This document shows, one piece after another, positions 8,108 to 15,493 of a DNA stretch of 64,000 bases. The number at the start of each line of letters is the position of its first letter. The stretch's first letter is position 1. The DNA is from Firmicutes bacterium HGW-Firmicutes-14 (GTDB taxonomy: Bacteria > Bacillota > Thermincolia > Thermincolales > UBA2595): contig PHAB01000005.1 of the NCBI GenBank assembly GCA_002840275.1, forward strand, positions 62,001 to 126,000. The letters run 5' to 3'. The notes under the pieces are model-generated. The model was given only the letters and a program-made list of their open reading frames with translations. It did no database searches and had not been told where the DNA came from. Position numbers and translations under genes: made by a program.

Positions 8108-8209
8108 CCTATAATTATACACAAAACTGCGCAAAACGCAAGTTGAGTAATCCCTGTCCATGGTGACATTTTCTCACGATAATTGATAGGGTGACAATAT
8201 CACAAGATA
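7976..8209. repeat. Direct repeat copy B (toxin 3' region plus antisense promoter)
   Basis: Intact partner of copy A (7548-7785), with the same order of hairpins, antisense promoter and GGTGACA-type end block. It follows the intact toxin gene. The duplication therefore covers the toxin 3' half, the antitoxin RNA gene and the end block. Confidence 0.85.
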
Positions 8210-8233
8210 AACACAAACTGCATATTAATATTA

Positions 8234-8262
8234 TTGACAGCAAATCAGGATAGTGATATAAT
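8234..8262 (+). promoter_or_regulatory. Consensus sigma-A promoter of the T-box operon
   Basis: TTGACA (8234-8239), exactly 17 bp, then TATAAT (8257-8262). It is a perfect match to the housekeeping consensus and places the transcript start near 8269. Confidence 0.88.
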
Positions 8263-8268
8263 CGTAAG

Positions 8269-8530
8269 AAATTTAGGTTTAACGGAACTTCATAAATCAA
8301 TGGCAATGAAGGGAACAGTAAGTATTTCGCAGCCTTTACAGAGAGCCGGGGCAGCTGCAAGCCGGCAGGGGCGGATTACTGAAAGCCATCCCTGAGTCGC
8401 TGAGCTGAAACCAAGTAAGCTTGGCCGTCCTCCCGGGCGTTAACGGGTCAGAGTTGGGCCGCCGGGCGGCGGCCAATTAGGGTGGTACCGCGTGAGGAGA
8501 ACTCTCGTCCCTTTGGGATGGGAGTTTATT
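8269..8530 (+). ncRNA. T-box leader, probable alanine specifier (GCC)
   Basis: The T-box sequence AGGGTGGTACCGCG is at 8479-8492 and the terminator stem AACTCTCGTCCC/GGGATGGGAGTT at 8500-8526 is followed by a T-rich run. Stem I landmarks are AGTA, AGAGAGCCGGGG and a lower GGGA/TCCC helix with K-turn-like ATGA/TGA. The specifier-loop 3' side reads GAAA-GCC-A-TCCCTGAG, which lines up with GAAA-GGC-A-TTCTTGAG of the B. subtilis glyQS T-box, so GCC (Ala) is the likely codon. The antiterminator bulge TGGT fits a tRNA ending ACCA (A73), as in tRNA-Ala. Uncharged tRNA would allow read-through into the regulator and aminotransferase genes. Confidence 0.88.
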
Positions 8531-8548
8531 TATTACTAGGGGGAGTTG

Positions 8549-9046
8549 GTGACTTTGGATAAGAAAGACAGGGAAATTTTAGAGATTCTTCAGGACAACA
8601 GCCGGTTGAAGCCTGAGCAGATAGCGGTGATGCTTGGACTGGAAATCAGAGAGATCGAAAAACGTATAAAGGCTCTGGAAGAAGACAAGATTATTGTTAA
8701 ATATCATACCCTGATTAACTGGGAGAATGCGGGTGAAGAAGTTGTTTCGGCACTGATTGAGGTGAAGGTTGCCCCCCAAAGAGGCGCCGGGTTTGACAAG
8801 GTGGCCGAAAGAATCTACAGGTTTCCGGAGGTCAAGTCAGTGTACCTGATGTCCGGGAGGTATGACTTGTCTGTACTTATTGAAGGCAAAACAATGAAAG
8901 AGGTTGCCCTGTTTGTAAGCACCAAACTGGCCACAATCGAGGATGTGCATAGTACCGCCACTCATTTTGTGCTAAAAAAATACAAACAGGAGGGCATCAT
9001 TCTTGAGGATGGGGAAAAAGACAGAAGGTTGGTGATATCGCCATGA
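8549..9046 (+). CDS. Lrp/AsnC family transcriptional regulator
   Basis: About 165 residues. The N-terminal winged helix-turn-helix (DREILEILQDNSRLKPEQIA) is followed by an AsnC-type ligand-binding domain (about 70-145). Family members sense amino acids and form octameric DNA-wrapping discs. It is the first gene after the T-box and its stop overlaps the start of the aminotransferase by four bases, so the two are translationally coupled. GTG at 8549 is preferred since AGGGGGA lies just upstream; TTG at 8546 or 8555 are alternatives. It probably regulates the aminotransferase or related amino-acid genes, which is inference from context. Confidence 0.88.
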   Translation: MTLDKKDREILEILQDNSRLKPEQIAVMLGLEIREIEKRIKALEEDKIIVKYHTLINWENAGEEVVSALIEVKVAPQRGAGFDKVAERIYRFPEVKSVYLMSGRYDLSVLIEGKTMKEVALFVSTKLATIEDVHSTATHFVLKKYKQEGIILEDGEKDRRLVISP

Positions 9047-10245
9047 TCAACTGGCATGAGAAATTATCCCCAATGGTAAAAAAAGTCCCATGGTCAGGTA
9101 TACGTAAATATTTTGACCTGGTATCTGAGATGAAAGGGGTTGTTTCCCTGGGTGTGGGGGAGCCGGATTTTGTGACCCCCTGGCATATCAGGGAAGCCTG
9201 TATCTATTCACTGGAAAAGGGATATACCATGTATACATCCAACTGGGGCCTTCTGGAGCTTAGAGAGGAGATAGCCCGGTACCTTTATAATACTTATAAG
9301 GTAATATATGAGCCCCGGAACGAAGTGCTTATCACTGTAGGTGTGAGTGAAGGTATGGACCTGGCCCTTAGGGCTGTCACTGCCCCTGGGGACGAGGTGC
9401 TCGTCCCTGAGCCGTGCTATGTATCTTATGCCCCATGTACCAGCATGGCCGGCGGGGTGCCGGTTTCGATCCCTGCTTCCGCAGAAAACGATTTTCGGGT
9501 GACCGCTGCCCAGATTGAGGAAAAAATTACCCCGAGAACAAAGGCGCTTATCCTCAGCTACCCAAATAACCCTACAGGGGCTGTTATATCAAGGGAAGAA
9601 TTGATGGAAATAGCGAAAGTGGTCAAAAAACATGACCTGATTGTAATCTCAGACGAAATATATCACAACCTTACATATGAAGGGAAACACACCTGCTTTG
9701 CTTCCCTTCCGGCCATGAGAAGCAGGACGATTTTGCTCAACGGCTTTTCAAAGGCTTATGCTATGACAGGATGGAGGCTGGGTTATGCCTGCGGCCACCC
9801 TGATGTCATCGGACATATGACAAAGATTCATCAGTATACCATGTTATGTGCCCCTGTAACTGCCCAGATGGCAGCTCTTGAAGCCCTGCAGAACGGCACT
9901 GAGGAAATGGCCAAAATGGTTGCTGAATATGACCGGCGCAGAAAACTGGTGTTGAAAGGGTTCTGTGAAATAGGGCTTGAGTGTTTTGAGCCTAAGGGAG
10001 CCTTTTACGCATTTCCATCTATTAAGAACACAGGTATGACCTCAGAGGAGTTCGCCGAAAAACTTTTGTTGGAGGCCAAGGTTGCCGTAGTACCCGGGAA
10101 TGTGTTTGGGGCAAACGGTGAGGGCCATATCAGATGTTCTTATGCTGCCTCTGTTGCAGACCTTACCGAAGCCATCGAACGTATGGGAATATTTCTTCAG
10201 AAATATACAGGGGAGCAGAATAAAGCTGCTGCTGCAAGCGGCTAA
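9043..10245 (+). CDS. PLP-dependent aminotransferase, class I/II (candidate alanine transaminase)
   Basis: 400 residues, the usual length for fold-type I aminotransferases. Motifs are NNPTG (175-179), SDEIY (203-207) and the PLP lysine K237 in SKAYAMTGWRLG. It transfers amino groups between amino acids and 2-oxoacids in the cytoplasm. Overlap with the Lrp gene (ATGA) and the upstream T-box indicate control by tRNA charging. If the T-box specifier is GCC, the likely role is alanine synthesis from pyruvate. The nearby iorAB and paaK genes would otherwise suggest an aromatic aminotransferase. Substrate cannot be read from the sequence alone. Confidence 0.85.
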   Translation: MINWHEKLSPMVKKVPWSGIRKYFDLVSEMKGVVSLGVGEPDFVTPWHIREACIYSLEKGYTMYTSNWGLLELREEIARYLYNTYKVIYEPRNEVLITVGVSEGMDLALRAVTAPGDEVLVPEPCYVSYAPCTSMAGGVPVSIPASAENDFRVTAAQIEEKITPRTKALILSYPNNPTGAVISREELMEIAKVVKKHDLIVISDEIYHNLTYEGKHTCFASLPAMRSRTILLNGFSKAYAMTGWRLGYACGHPDVIGHMTKIHQYTMLCAPVTAQMAALEALQNGTEEMAKMVAEYDRRRKLVLKGFCEIGLECFEPKGAFYAFPSIKNTGMTSEEFAEKLLLEAKVAVVPGNVFGANGEGHIRCSYAASVADLTEAIERMGIFLQKYTGEQNKAAAASG

Positions 10246-10266
10246 TCAATGAAAATCAGATTAAAG

Positions 10267-10297
10267 GGGCATGGGCTTGGCGGACCATGCCTTTTTT
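10267..10297 (+). terminator. Intrinsic terminator after the aminotransferase
   Basis: GGCATGG (10268-10274) pairs with CCATGCC (10285-10291) and is followed by six Ts. It ends the T-box operon, so paaK and iorAB are not in the same transcript unless there is read-through. Confidence 0.85.
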
Positions 10298-10529
10298 GCT
10301 GTCGACTCCCGGCAGATAAGGGCGGGCAGTTAAGAGAATTTTAGAAATTATCAGATAGATATGGCAATCCGGAGAAGGAAAAGAAAACCTGGTGTAGAAG
10401 TATTAAAGGTTATTGATGTATTAGGTGACACAATGACCAACAAGGCACCCCACAATCCTTATCCGGGCTTAATACAGATAGAAAAAATAAATGACAGATG
10501 ATATGCGTCAGAATAGGGAGATGATGAAA

Positions 10530-11831
10530 ATGATTTGGGAATCGCATTACGAATCCATGAACAGGGAGGACATGCAGACAATTCAGCTTGACAGGCTGCA
10601 GGCAGTTGTTCACAGTGTTTACGAAACAGTGCCATATTACCGAAAGGTGTTTGACGAACGTGGAATTAAGCCTCAGGATATATCCAGGCTGGAAGATATC
10701 CGAAAACTTCCTTTTACTGAAAAAGACGCCCTGATAAACAACTATCCTTTTGGGCTTTTTGCAGTACCTATGAAAGATGTCGTGCGCCTTCATGCCTCAT
10801 CTGGCACCACGGGCAGGCAGAAAGTAATCGGATATACCAAGAGGGATATCCGCACATGGTCCAACCTGATTGCCCGTATTGTTTCCATGGCCGGGGTGAC
10901 GGATGAAGATGTTGTCCAGATATGTTTCGGTTATGGCCTATTTACCGGTGGGTTTGGCCTGCATTACGGCCTGGAAAAGGTAGGAGCGACCATTATACCC
11001 GCATCAACAGGCAATACCGAAAGGCAGATTGCCATGATGCAGGATTTCAGTACAACCGCTCTGGTTTCAACACCCTCTTATGCCCTGTATATGGCTGAAG
11101 CGGCGGAAGATATGGGAGTCGATATGTCCCGGCTGAAACTCAGGGTCGGCCTGTTTGGGGGAGAACCCTGCAGTGAAAACATGAAAAAAGAAATCGAACT
11201 GCGATGGCATATGAAGGCCACTGATAACTACGGCCTGAGTGAAGTCGGCGGGCCGGGGGTGGCCGGTGAGTGTGAGTTTGGCGGTGGCCTGCATATAAAT
11301 GAAGACCATTTTTATCCGGAAATAATTGACCCTGAAACAGGGGAGGTTCTGGGTTTGGGCGAAACCGGTGAACTTGTGCTCACTGCCCTGACAAAAGAAG
11401 CCTTTCCCATCTTAAGGTACCGTACCAGGGATCTGACTGCCCTGACTGATGAACCGTGTCCCTGCGGCCGGACTATGGTGAGAATGAAGAAGGTCTCCCA
11501 CAGGGCTGATGATATGCTGATTATCAGGGGTGTCAATGTCTATCCGGCCCAGATAGAAGGGGTTATCATGGATACAGAGGGGATCGGGCCCCATTACCAG
11601 TTAATTGTCACCAAAAAAGGTTATCTTGACGACCTGGAAGTACAGGTAGAACTTTCCGGGGACAGGTTCACAGGAAAATTCAAGGAACTTGAAGAACTGG
11701 AAAGAAACCTTAGAGCAAAACTGCAGAAAACCCTTTCTATCAGTGCAAAAGTTAAACTGGTTGAACCGAGGTCCATTGAAAGGACCGTGGGTAAAGCCAA
11801 AAGGATTATTGACCTGAGACCAACTGACTAG
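10530..11831 (+). CDS. paaK: Phenylacetate-CoA ligase
   Basis: About 433 residues of the PaaK branch of the AMP-binding superfamily. The nucleotide loop is SSGTTGRQKV, the adenylate-binding region is DNYGLSEVGGPG and the YRTRDL motif is present, as is the short C-terminal domain ending RTVGKAKR. It activates phenylacetate or a related aryl acetate to its CoA thioester with ATP, giving AMP and PPi. Start ATG 10530 has AGGGAG nine bases upstream; the in-frame ATGs at 10491, 10521 and 10524 are less well placed. It is followed 60 bases later by iorA. Together they suggest interconversion of arylpyruvates, aryl-acetyl-CoA and aryl acetates. Confidence 0.93.
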   Translation: MIWESHYESMNREDMQTIQLDRLQAVVHSVYETVPYYRKVFDERGIKPQDISRLEDIRKLPFTEKDALINNYPFGLFAVPMKDVVRLHASSGTTGRQKVIGYTKRDIRTWSNLIARIVSMAGVTDEDVVQICFGYGLFTGGFGLHYGLEKVGATIIPASTGNTERQIAMMQDFSTTALVSTPSYALYMAEAAEDMGVDMSRLKLRVGLFGGEPCSENMKKEIELRWHMKATDNYGLSEVGGPGVAGECEFGGGLHINEDHFYPEIIDPETGEVLGLGETGELVLTALTKEAFPILRYRTRDLTALTDEPCPCGRTMVRMKKVSHRADDMLIIRGVNVYPAQIEGVIMDTEGIGPHYQLIVTKKGYLDDLEVQVELSGDRFTGKFKELEELERNLRAKLQKTLSISAKVKLVEPRSIERTVGKAKRIIDLRPTD

Positions 11832-11890
11832 TGCCTCTTTGAGTAACGTTGACCATTATTTTAATACGATGATAAACTGGAGGTTGGGAA

Positions 11891-13663
11891 ATGAAGGAAC
11901 TGCTGACAGGAAATGAGGCAATAGCGCGCGGGGCCTACGAATCAGGGGTTAAAGTGGCTGCCGCTTATCCCGGGACACCCAGTACCGAGATACTGGAAAA
12001 CCTCGTCCGGTACCCGGGGGTATATGCCCAGTGGTCGCCCAATGAAAAAGTCGCCCTTGAAGTTGGCCTGGGGGCTGCCATCAGTGGGGCCAGAACCCTT
12101 GTGACAATGAAACATGTGGGGGTCAATGTTGCCGCTGACCCGCTGTTCACCCTATCGTATACCGGTGTGAACGGGGGACTGGTGCTGGTCAGTGCTGATG
12201 ACCCGGGAATGCACAGCTCCCAGAATGAACAGGATAACCGCAATTATGCCAGGTTCGCCAAGATTCCAATGCTTGAACCCAGTAACAGCCGGGAATGCAA
12301 GGAGATGGTGGCCCTGGGGCTGGAAATAAGTGAAAAGTTTGATACCCCGGTAATGCTCAGGACTACCACCAGGGTGGCTCATTCCCAGAGTTTTGTTGAA
12401 CTGGGTGAAAGAAATGAAATTGGGGTTAAACCATATGTAAAGAATCCTCAGAAATACGTGATGGTCCCTGCCCATGCCCGGGGACGGCATGTTGTTGTCG
12501 AGGAACGGAGACAGAAACTCCTGGAATATGCTAACAATTGCCCGGCAAACAGGGTTGAATGGGCAGATAAAGGTATTGGAATTATAACCGGCGGTATCGT
12601 ATATGAGTATGTCAAGGAGGTTGTTCCCCATGCATCGGTATTAAAACTGGGAATGACATTCCCCCTGCCGGAGAAAATCATCAGGGAATTCGCCTCCCGG
12701 GTTGATGAACTTTATGTCATCGAGGAGCTTGAACCCTTCCTTGAGGAACAGATACGCCTCATGGGAATCGGTGTTAAAGGCAAAGAACTCTTCCCCAGGA
12801 TAGGCGAAATCTCAGAGCAAATGATTGCCGCCAGGATTTTGTCCGTTACCGGGTATAAGGATCTTATCCATGATTCGCTGCTTGTTCCCGGGGTAGAAGA
12901 GGAAAAAGACCTGCCTGTCCCGCCCCGGCCGCCGGTAATGTGCCCGGGATGCCCCCACAGGGGAGTATTCTATACGCTGAACCGGCTAAAAATGACGGTC
13001 ATGGGAGACATCGGGTGCTATACCCTTGGCGCGCTGCCCCCCCTTTCAGCTATGGATTCATGTATATGTATGGGGGCCAGCATAGGTTCGGCTATGGGAG
13101 TCGAAAAAGCCCATCCAGAGATGCACGGCAAAGTGGTTTCTGTCATTGGGGATTCCACGTTCCTGCACTCGGGAATAACAGGATTGATGGATATCGCCTA
13201 TAACAAGGGCGCTACCACTACCCTTATTCTCGATAACCGAACAACAGCCATGACCGGTCACCAGGACCATGCTGCTACAGGCCGGACCCTGAGCAAACAG
13301 CCTGCCGGGGAAGTTGATTTTGCCGCCCTGGCAAGAGCATTAGGGATTAAACGGGTTGTGGAAACCGACCCCTTCGACCTCGAGACCCTCAAAAGGGTAA
13401 TAGAAGAGGAGGCGGCTGCAGAGGAACCTTCAGTAGTGATCACAAAACGCCCGTGCGCCCTGCTGATTAAAGAGAAGAGCCCAGCCTACCGGGTAGACGA
13501 ATCCTGTATTAATTGCCAGAAGTGTATGAAACTTGGCTGCCCGGCGCTGGTTTCCGGTGCTGATGCGGTTGCGGTAAATGATACTTTATGTACGGGCTGC
13601 GGCCTGTGTGCCCAGCTTTGCCCATCGGGAGCGCTTAAGAAGGAGGGTGAAGCCATTGGATAA
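11891..13663 (+). CDS. iorA: Indolepyruvate ferredoxin oxidoreductase, alpha subunit
   Basis: 590 residues. The N-terminal pyrimidine-binding half and the C-terminal TPP-binding half (GDIGCYTLGALPP then GDSTFLHSGI) are in the order typical of IorA. The C-terminus has two 4Fe-4S motifs, CINCQKCMKLGCP and CTGCGLCAQLCP. With IorB it oxidatively decarboxylates arylpyruvates (from Trp, Phe, Tyr) to aryl-acetyl-CoA and reduces ferredoxin. The enzyme is oxygen-sensitive and typical of anaerobes. AGGTTGGG-type ribosome site upstream. Its 3' end overlaps iorB by eight bases. Confidence 0.96.
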   Translation: MKELLTGNEAIARGAYESGVKVAAAYPGTPSTEILENLVRYPGVYAQWSPNEKVALEVGLGAAISGARTLVTMKHVGVNVAADPLFTLSYTGVNGGLVLVSADDPGMHSSQNEQDNRNYARFAKIPMLEPSNSRECKEMVALGLEISEKFDTPVMLRTTTRVAHSQSFVELGERNEIGVKPYVKNPQKYVMVPAHARGRHVVVEERRQKLLEYANNCPANRVEWADKGIGIITGGIVYEYVKEVVPHASVLKLGMTFPLPEKIIREFASRVDELYVIEELEPFLEEQIRLMGIGVKGKELFPRIGEISEQMIAARILSVTGYKDLIHDSLLVPGVEEEKDLPVPPRPPVMCPGCPHRGVFYTLNRLKMTVMGDIGCYTLGALPPLSAMDSCICMGASIGSAMGVEKAHPEMHGKVVSVIGDSTFLHSGITGLMDIAYNKGATTTLILDNRTTAMTGHQDHAATGRTLSKQPAGEVDFAALARALGIKRVVETDPFDLETLKRVIEEEAAAEEPSVVITKRPCALLIKEKSPAYRVDESCINCQKCMKLGCPALVSGADAVAVNDTLCTGCGLCAQLCPSGALKKEGEAIG

Positions 13664-14246
13664 CGGAAAAGTAACCAATGTCCTTATAGTGGGAGTGGGA
13701 GGTCAGGGGACAATCCTGGCCAGCAGGATATTATCTTACCTCGGGCACCGGTCAGGTTTTGATGTAAAGGTATCTGAGATTCATGGAATGGCCCAGCGGG
13801 GAGGAAGTGTTGTCACCCAGGTAAGGATGGGGGAAAAGGTATATTCTCCCCTTATCGGTGTCGGACAGGCGGATATTATTCTTGCCTTTGAACGGCTGGA
13901 AGCCCTGCGCTGGATACATTACCTGAAAAAAGACGGGACAATTATCATTAATGATCAGGCTATCGAACCGGTTCCCGTAATCATGGGCCTGATGGAGTAT
14001 CCGAAAGGTATTGTAGACCGGATCAGGGGCAGGGTCAGGGACACAATTGCCATTGATGCCCTGTCACTGGCCAGGAAACACGGGAATGATAAGGCATCCA
14101 ACGTGGTATTGATGGGTGTTTTGGCCAGGAAAATGGGGTTTAGCAAAGAGGATTGCACGAATGCCCTCGAAGCCAAGGTCCCGCCCAAATTCCTGGAATT
14201 AAACAAAAAAGCCTTCGATGAAGGCTGGAATGCGGAATTGGCTTAA
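13656..14246 (+). CDS. iorB: Indolepyruvate ferredoxin oxidoreductase, beta subunit
   Basis: About 197 residues, the 2-oxoacid oxidoreductase gamma-type domain, starting with the GVGGQGTILASRIL signature and containing GMAQRGGSV. It completes the IorAB enzyme with the preceding gene. TTG at 13656 is the start: AAGGAGGG lies eight bases upstream and it overlaps the iorA stop; the longer in-frame extension upstream is iorA sequence in another frame. The convergent gene downstream is reverse rubrerythrin. Confidence 0.95.
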   Translation: MDNGKVTNVLIVGVGGQGTILASRILSYLGHRSGFDVKVSEIHGMAQRGGSVVTQVRMGEKVYSPLIGVGQADIILAFERLEALRWIHYLKKDGTIIINDQAIEPVPVIMGLMEYPKGIVDRIRGRVRDTIAIDALSLARKHGNDKASNVVLMGVLARKMGFSKEDCTNALEAKVPPKFLELNKKAFDEGWNAELA

Positions 14247-14273
14247 CCCTGTTTAATTTTTAAGACAGGACCT

Positions 14274-14322
14274 GTTTAGGTTTTAATCTAAACAAGGCCT
14301 TAGTTTAGGTTTCAACCTAAAC
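14274..14322. repeat. Two adjacent 20-bp palindromes
   Basis: GTTTAGGTTTTAATCTAAAC (14274-14293) and GTTTAGGTTTCAACCTAAAC (14303-14322) are near-identical inverted repeats 29 bases apart. A further short CCTGT/ACAGG hairpin lies just upstream (14248-14269). They sit between two convergent genes, so they are not in an obvious promoter. They could be protein-binding sites or degenerate terminator hairpins. Confidence 0.6.
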
Positions 14323-14376
14323 TATAACTGTTTTGGTGATAAGTTTTCCGTCAGAACTGAACCATGTCACAAAAAA

Positions 14377-14425
14377 AGCTCATCCTCCGGAGAAACCTTG
14401 GGTTTCGCCGGAGGATGAGCTTTCA
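14377..14425. terminator. Bidirectional terminator between iorB and reverse rubrerythrin
   Basis: AGCTCATCCTCCGG and CCGGAGGATGAGCT form a long stem, extended by AAACC/GGTTT near a 3-nt loop. On the minus strand it is followed by a long T run (A run at 14371-14377), so it ends the rubrerythrin transcript. Confidence 0.85.
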
Positions 14426-14439
14426 GCAAATAATTAGCC

Positions 14440-14964
14440 TTATTTATACAGATTAGTCAGCATCAGGTGTTCTGTCTCGATTTCGGCCAGGTTTCTGAAG
14501 ATATACGAAACTTCAGGTTCGCCTCCTTTTTCAGCATCAGTGGCGGCTTTAAGGTAAAACTCAATGGCCACATCTTCGTGTTCATGAGCCTCCACGAAAT
14601 TTTCACCGTCTGACTCTTTGCAGCTGCCGGCAGGCAGCTGGGGTATTTCGATACCCATGGCTTTAGCCAGCAGTTCGGCATGTTCCATCTCTTGTTTAAA
14701 AAGTCTCTTAAAGATGGCCTGGGAAACCCGGTTGGCAGCTTTCGAGGCGGCACACTTATAAAAAGCCGCATTATTGAGTTCCAGATCCAAAGACTTCTGG
14801 CAGTTCTCGTAGCTCTGTGGGCTCATACTTACTTTTCCCCGTTCATACCAGAGAGACGCTTTTTTCAATTCAGCCCCTGCTGCTCCGCAGAACGGGCACC
14901 GGTCAGGAGGCGATTCTCCCAGATAAGTTTCTCCACACACCTGGCATCTGTATGGGTGTATCAT
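14440..14964 (-). CDS. Reverse rubrerythrin (rubredoxin-ferritin-like fusion)
   Basis: 174 residues. A rubredoxin-like zinc/iron site is at the N-terminus (YRCQVCG then RCPFCG) and a ferritin-like four-helix domain follows with LELNNAAFY, KQEMEHAE, EAHEHED and EIETEHL carboxylate/histidine motifs for a di-iron centre. Domain order is reversed relative to classical rubrerythrin, as in the clostridial revRbr proteins that reduce peroxide and oxygen with NADH-derived electrons. It is monocistronic, with ATG preceded by GGAGGT. The region upstream is occupied by a hairpin element at 15090-15227. Oxidative-stress role is from family knowledge. Confidence 0.9.
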   Translation of the reverse strand: MIHPYRCQVCGETYLGESPPDRCPFCGAAGAELKKASLWYERGKVSMSPQSYENCQKSLDLELNNAAFYKCAASKAANRVSQAIFKRLFKQEMEHAELLAKAMGIEIPQLPAGSCKESDGENFVEAHEHEDVAIEFYLKAATDAEKGGEPEVSYIFRNLAEIETEHLMLTNLYK

Positions 14965-15089
14965 AATTATACCTCCGATTCAAGTTTTTGTGTAATTTCT
15001 GCACTTGCTGTTGATACTCCTGTTAGCAGCTGTCAAATTAATTATTTTGTAATAGTTGCATAATTATTCATGGGGCACCATTTTTTAAG

Positions 15090-15227
15090 CAAAGAAAAGA
15101 AGGAGGTGATACATTCATTCCATGACGGCTACAACTCAGCTCGTTACCCAATCGCGCTCACGCGCTCCTGGACGAGCGGACGTCAGACTCGTCATGGAAT
15201 GAACATATCACTTCTTCATGGTCTTTG
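15090..15227 (-). repeat. Hairpin element copy 1 with 70-nt conserved core
   Basis: Core 15124-15193 (read on the minus strand from GACGAGTCTGACG to GCCGTC) is flanked by complementary arms 15098-15123 and 15194-15216, further extended by CAAAG/CTTTG. The internal helix is GCTCG paired with CGAGC, and the tip hairpin is GCGC-GTGA-GCGC with a GNRA loop. It lies upstream of reverse rubrerythrin and in the same orientation. Confidence 0.85.
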
Positions 15228-15306
15228 TAGCTTCAAAAGTTAAAGCCAGTGTACAAGGTATCTATAATAAATGAGCAACTATTCAAATTATAATTAGAGA
15301 AGTATT

Positions 15307-15428
15307 GGGGGAGGCAGGTATGTTCCGGTGGGACGAGTCTGATGTCCGTTTGTCCAAGAGCGCGTAAGCGCGATTGGGTAACAAACTGAATTGTTGCCGT
15401 CCCACCGGAACATACCTGCCTCTCCCCC
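15307..15428 (+). repeat. Hairpin element copy 2 with 70-nt conserved core
   Basis: Core 15332-15401 between complementary arms 15307-15331 and 15402-15428 (GGGGGAGGCAGGTATGTTCC against GGAACATACCTGCCTCTCCC). The internal helix is GTTTG (core 17-21) with CAAAC (core 51-55), and the tip is GCGC-GTAA-GCGC. A short T run follows on the plus strand. It lies about 65 bases beyond the stop of the minus-strand membrane-protein gene. Confidence 0.87.
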
Positions 15429-15439
15429 GCTTTTCTAAG

Positions 15440-15477
15440 CTAAAAGAAAAGGTATCCCATTTATTATGGGACACCTT
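15440..15477 (-). terminator. Terminator of the minus-strand membrane-protein operon
   Basis: AAGGTGTCCCAT pairs with ATGGGATACCTT on the minus strand, followed by TTTTCTTTT. It lies 16 bases after the stop of the gene at 15494. Confidence 0.8.
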
Positions 15478-15493
15478 AAAATTCTAATTACCT

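Noticed and set aside
10361-10501. 46-codon open frame (MAIRRRKRKPGVEVLKV...) before paaK
   Set aside because: No ribosome site and no recognisable domain; it occupies the probable paaK leader.
15124-15193. Hairpin cores considered as integron attC sites
   Set aside because: The paired GTTRRRY/RYYYAAC boxes and an integrase are missing; GGGTAAC and GTTGCC in the core do not fit the attC layout.
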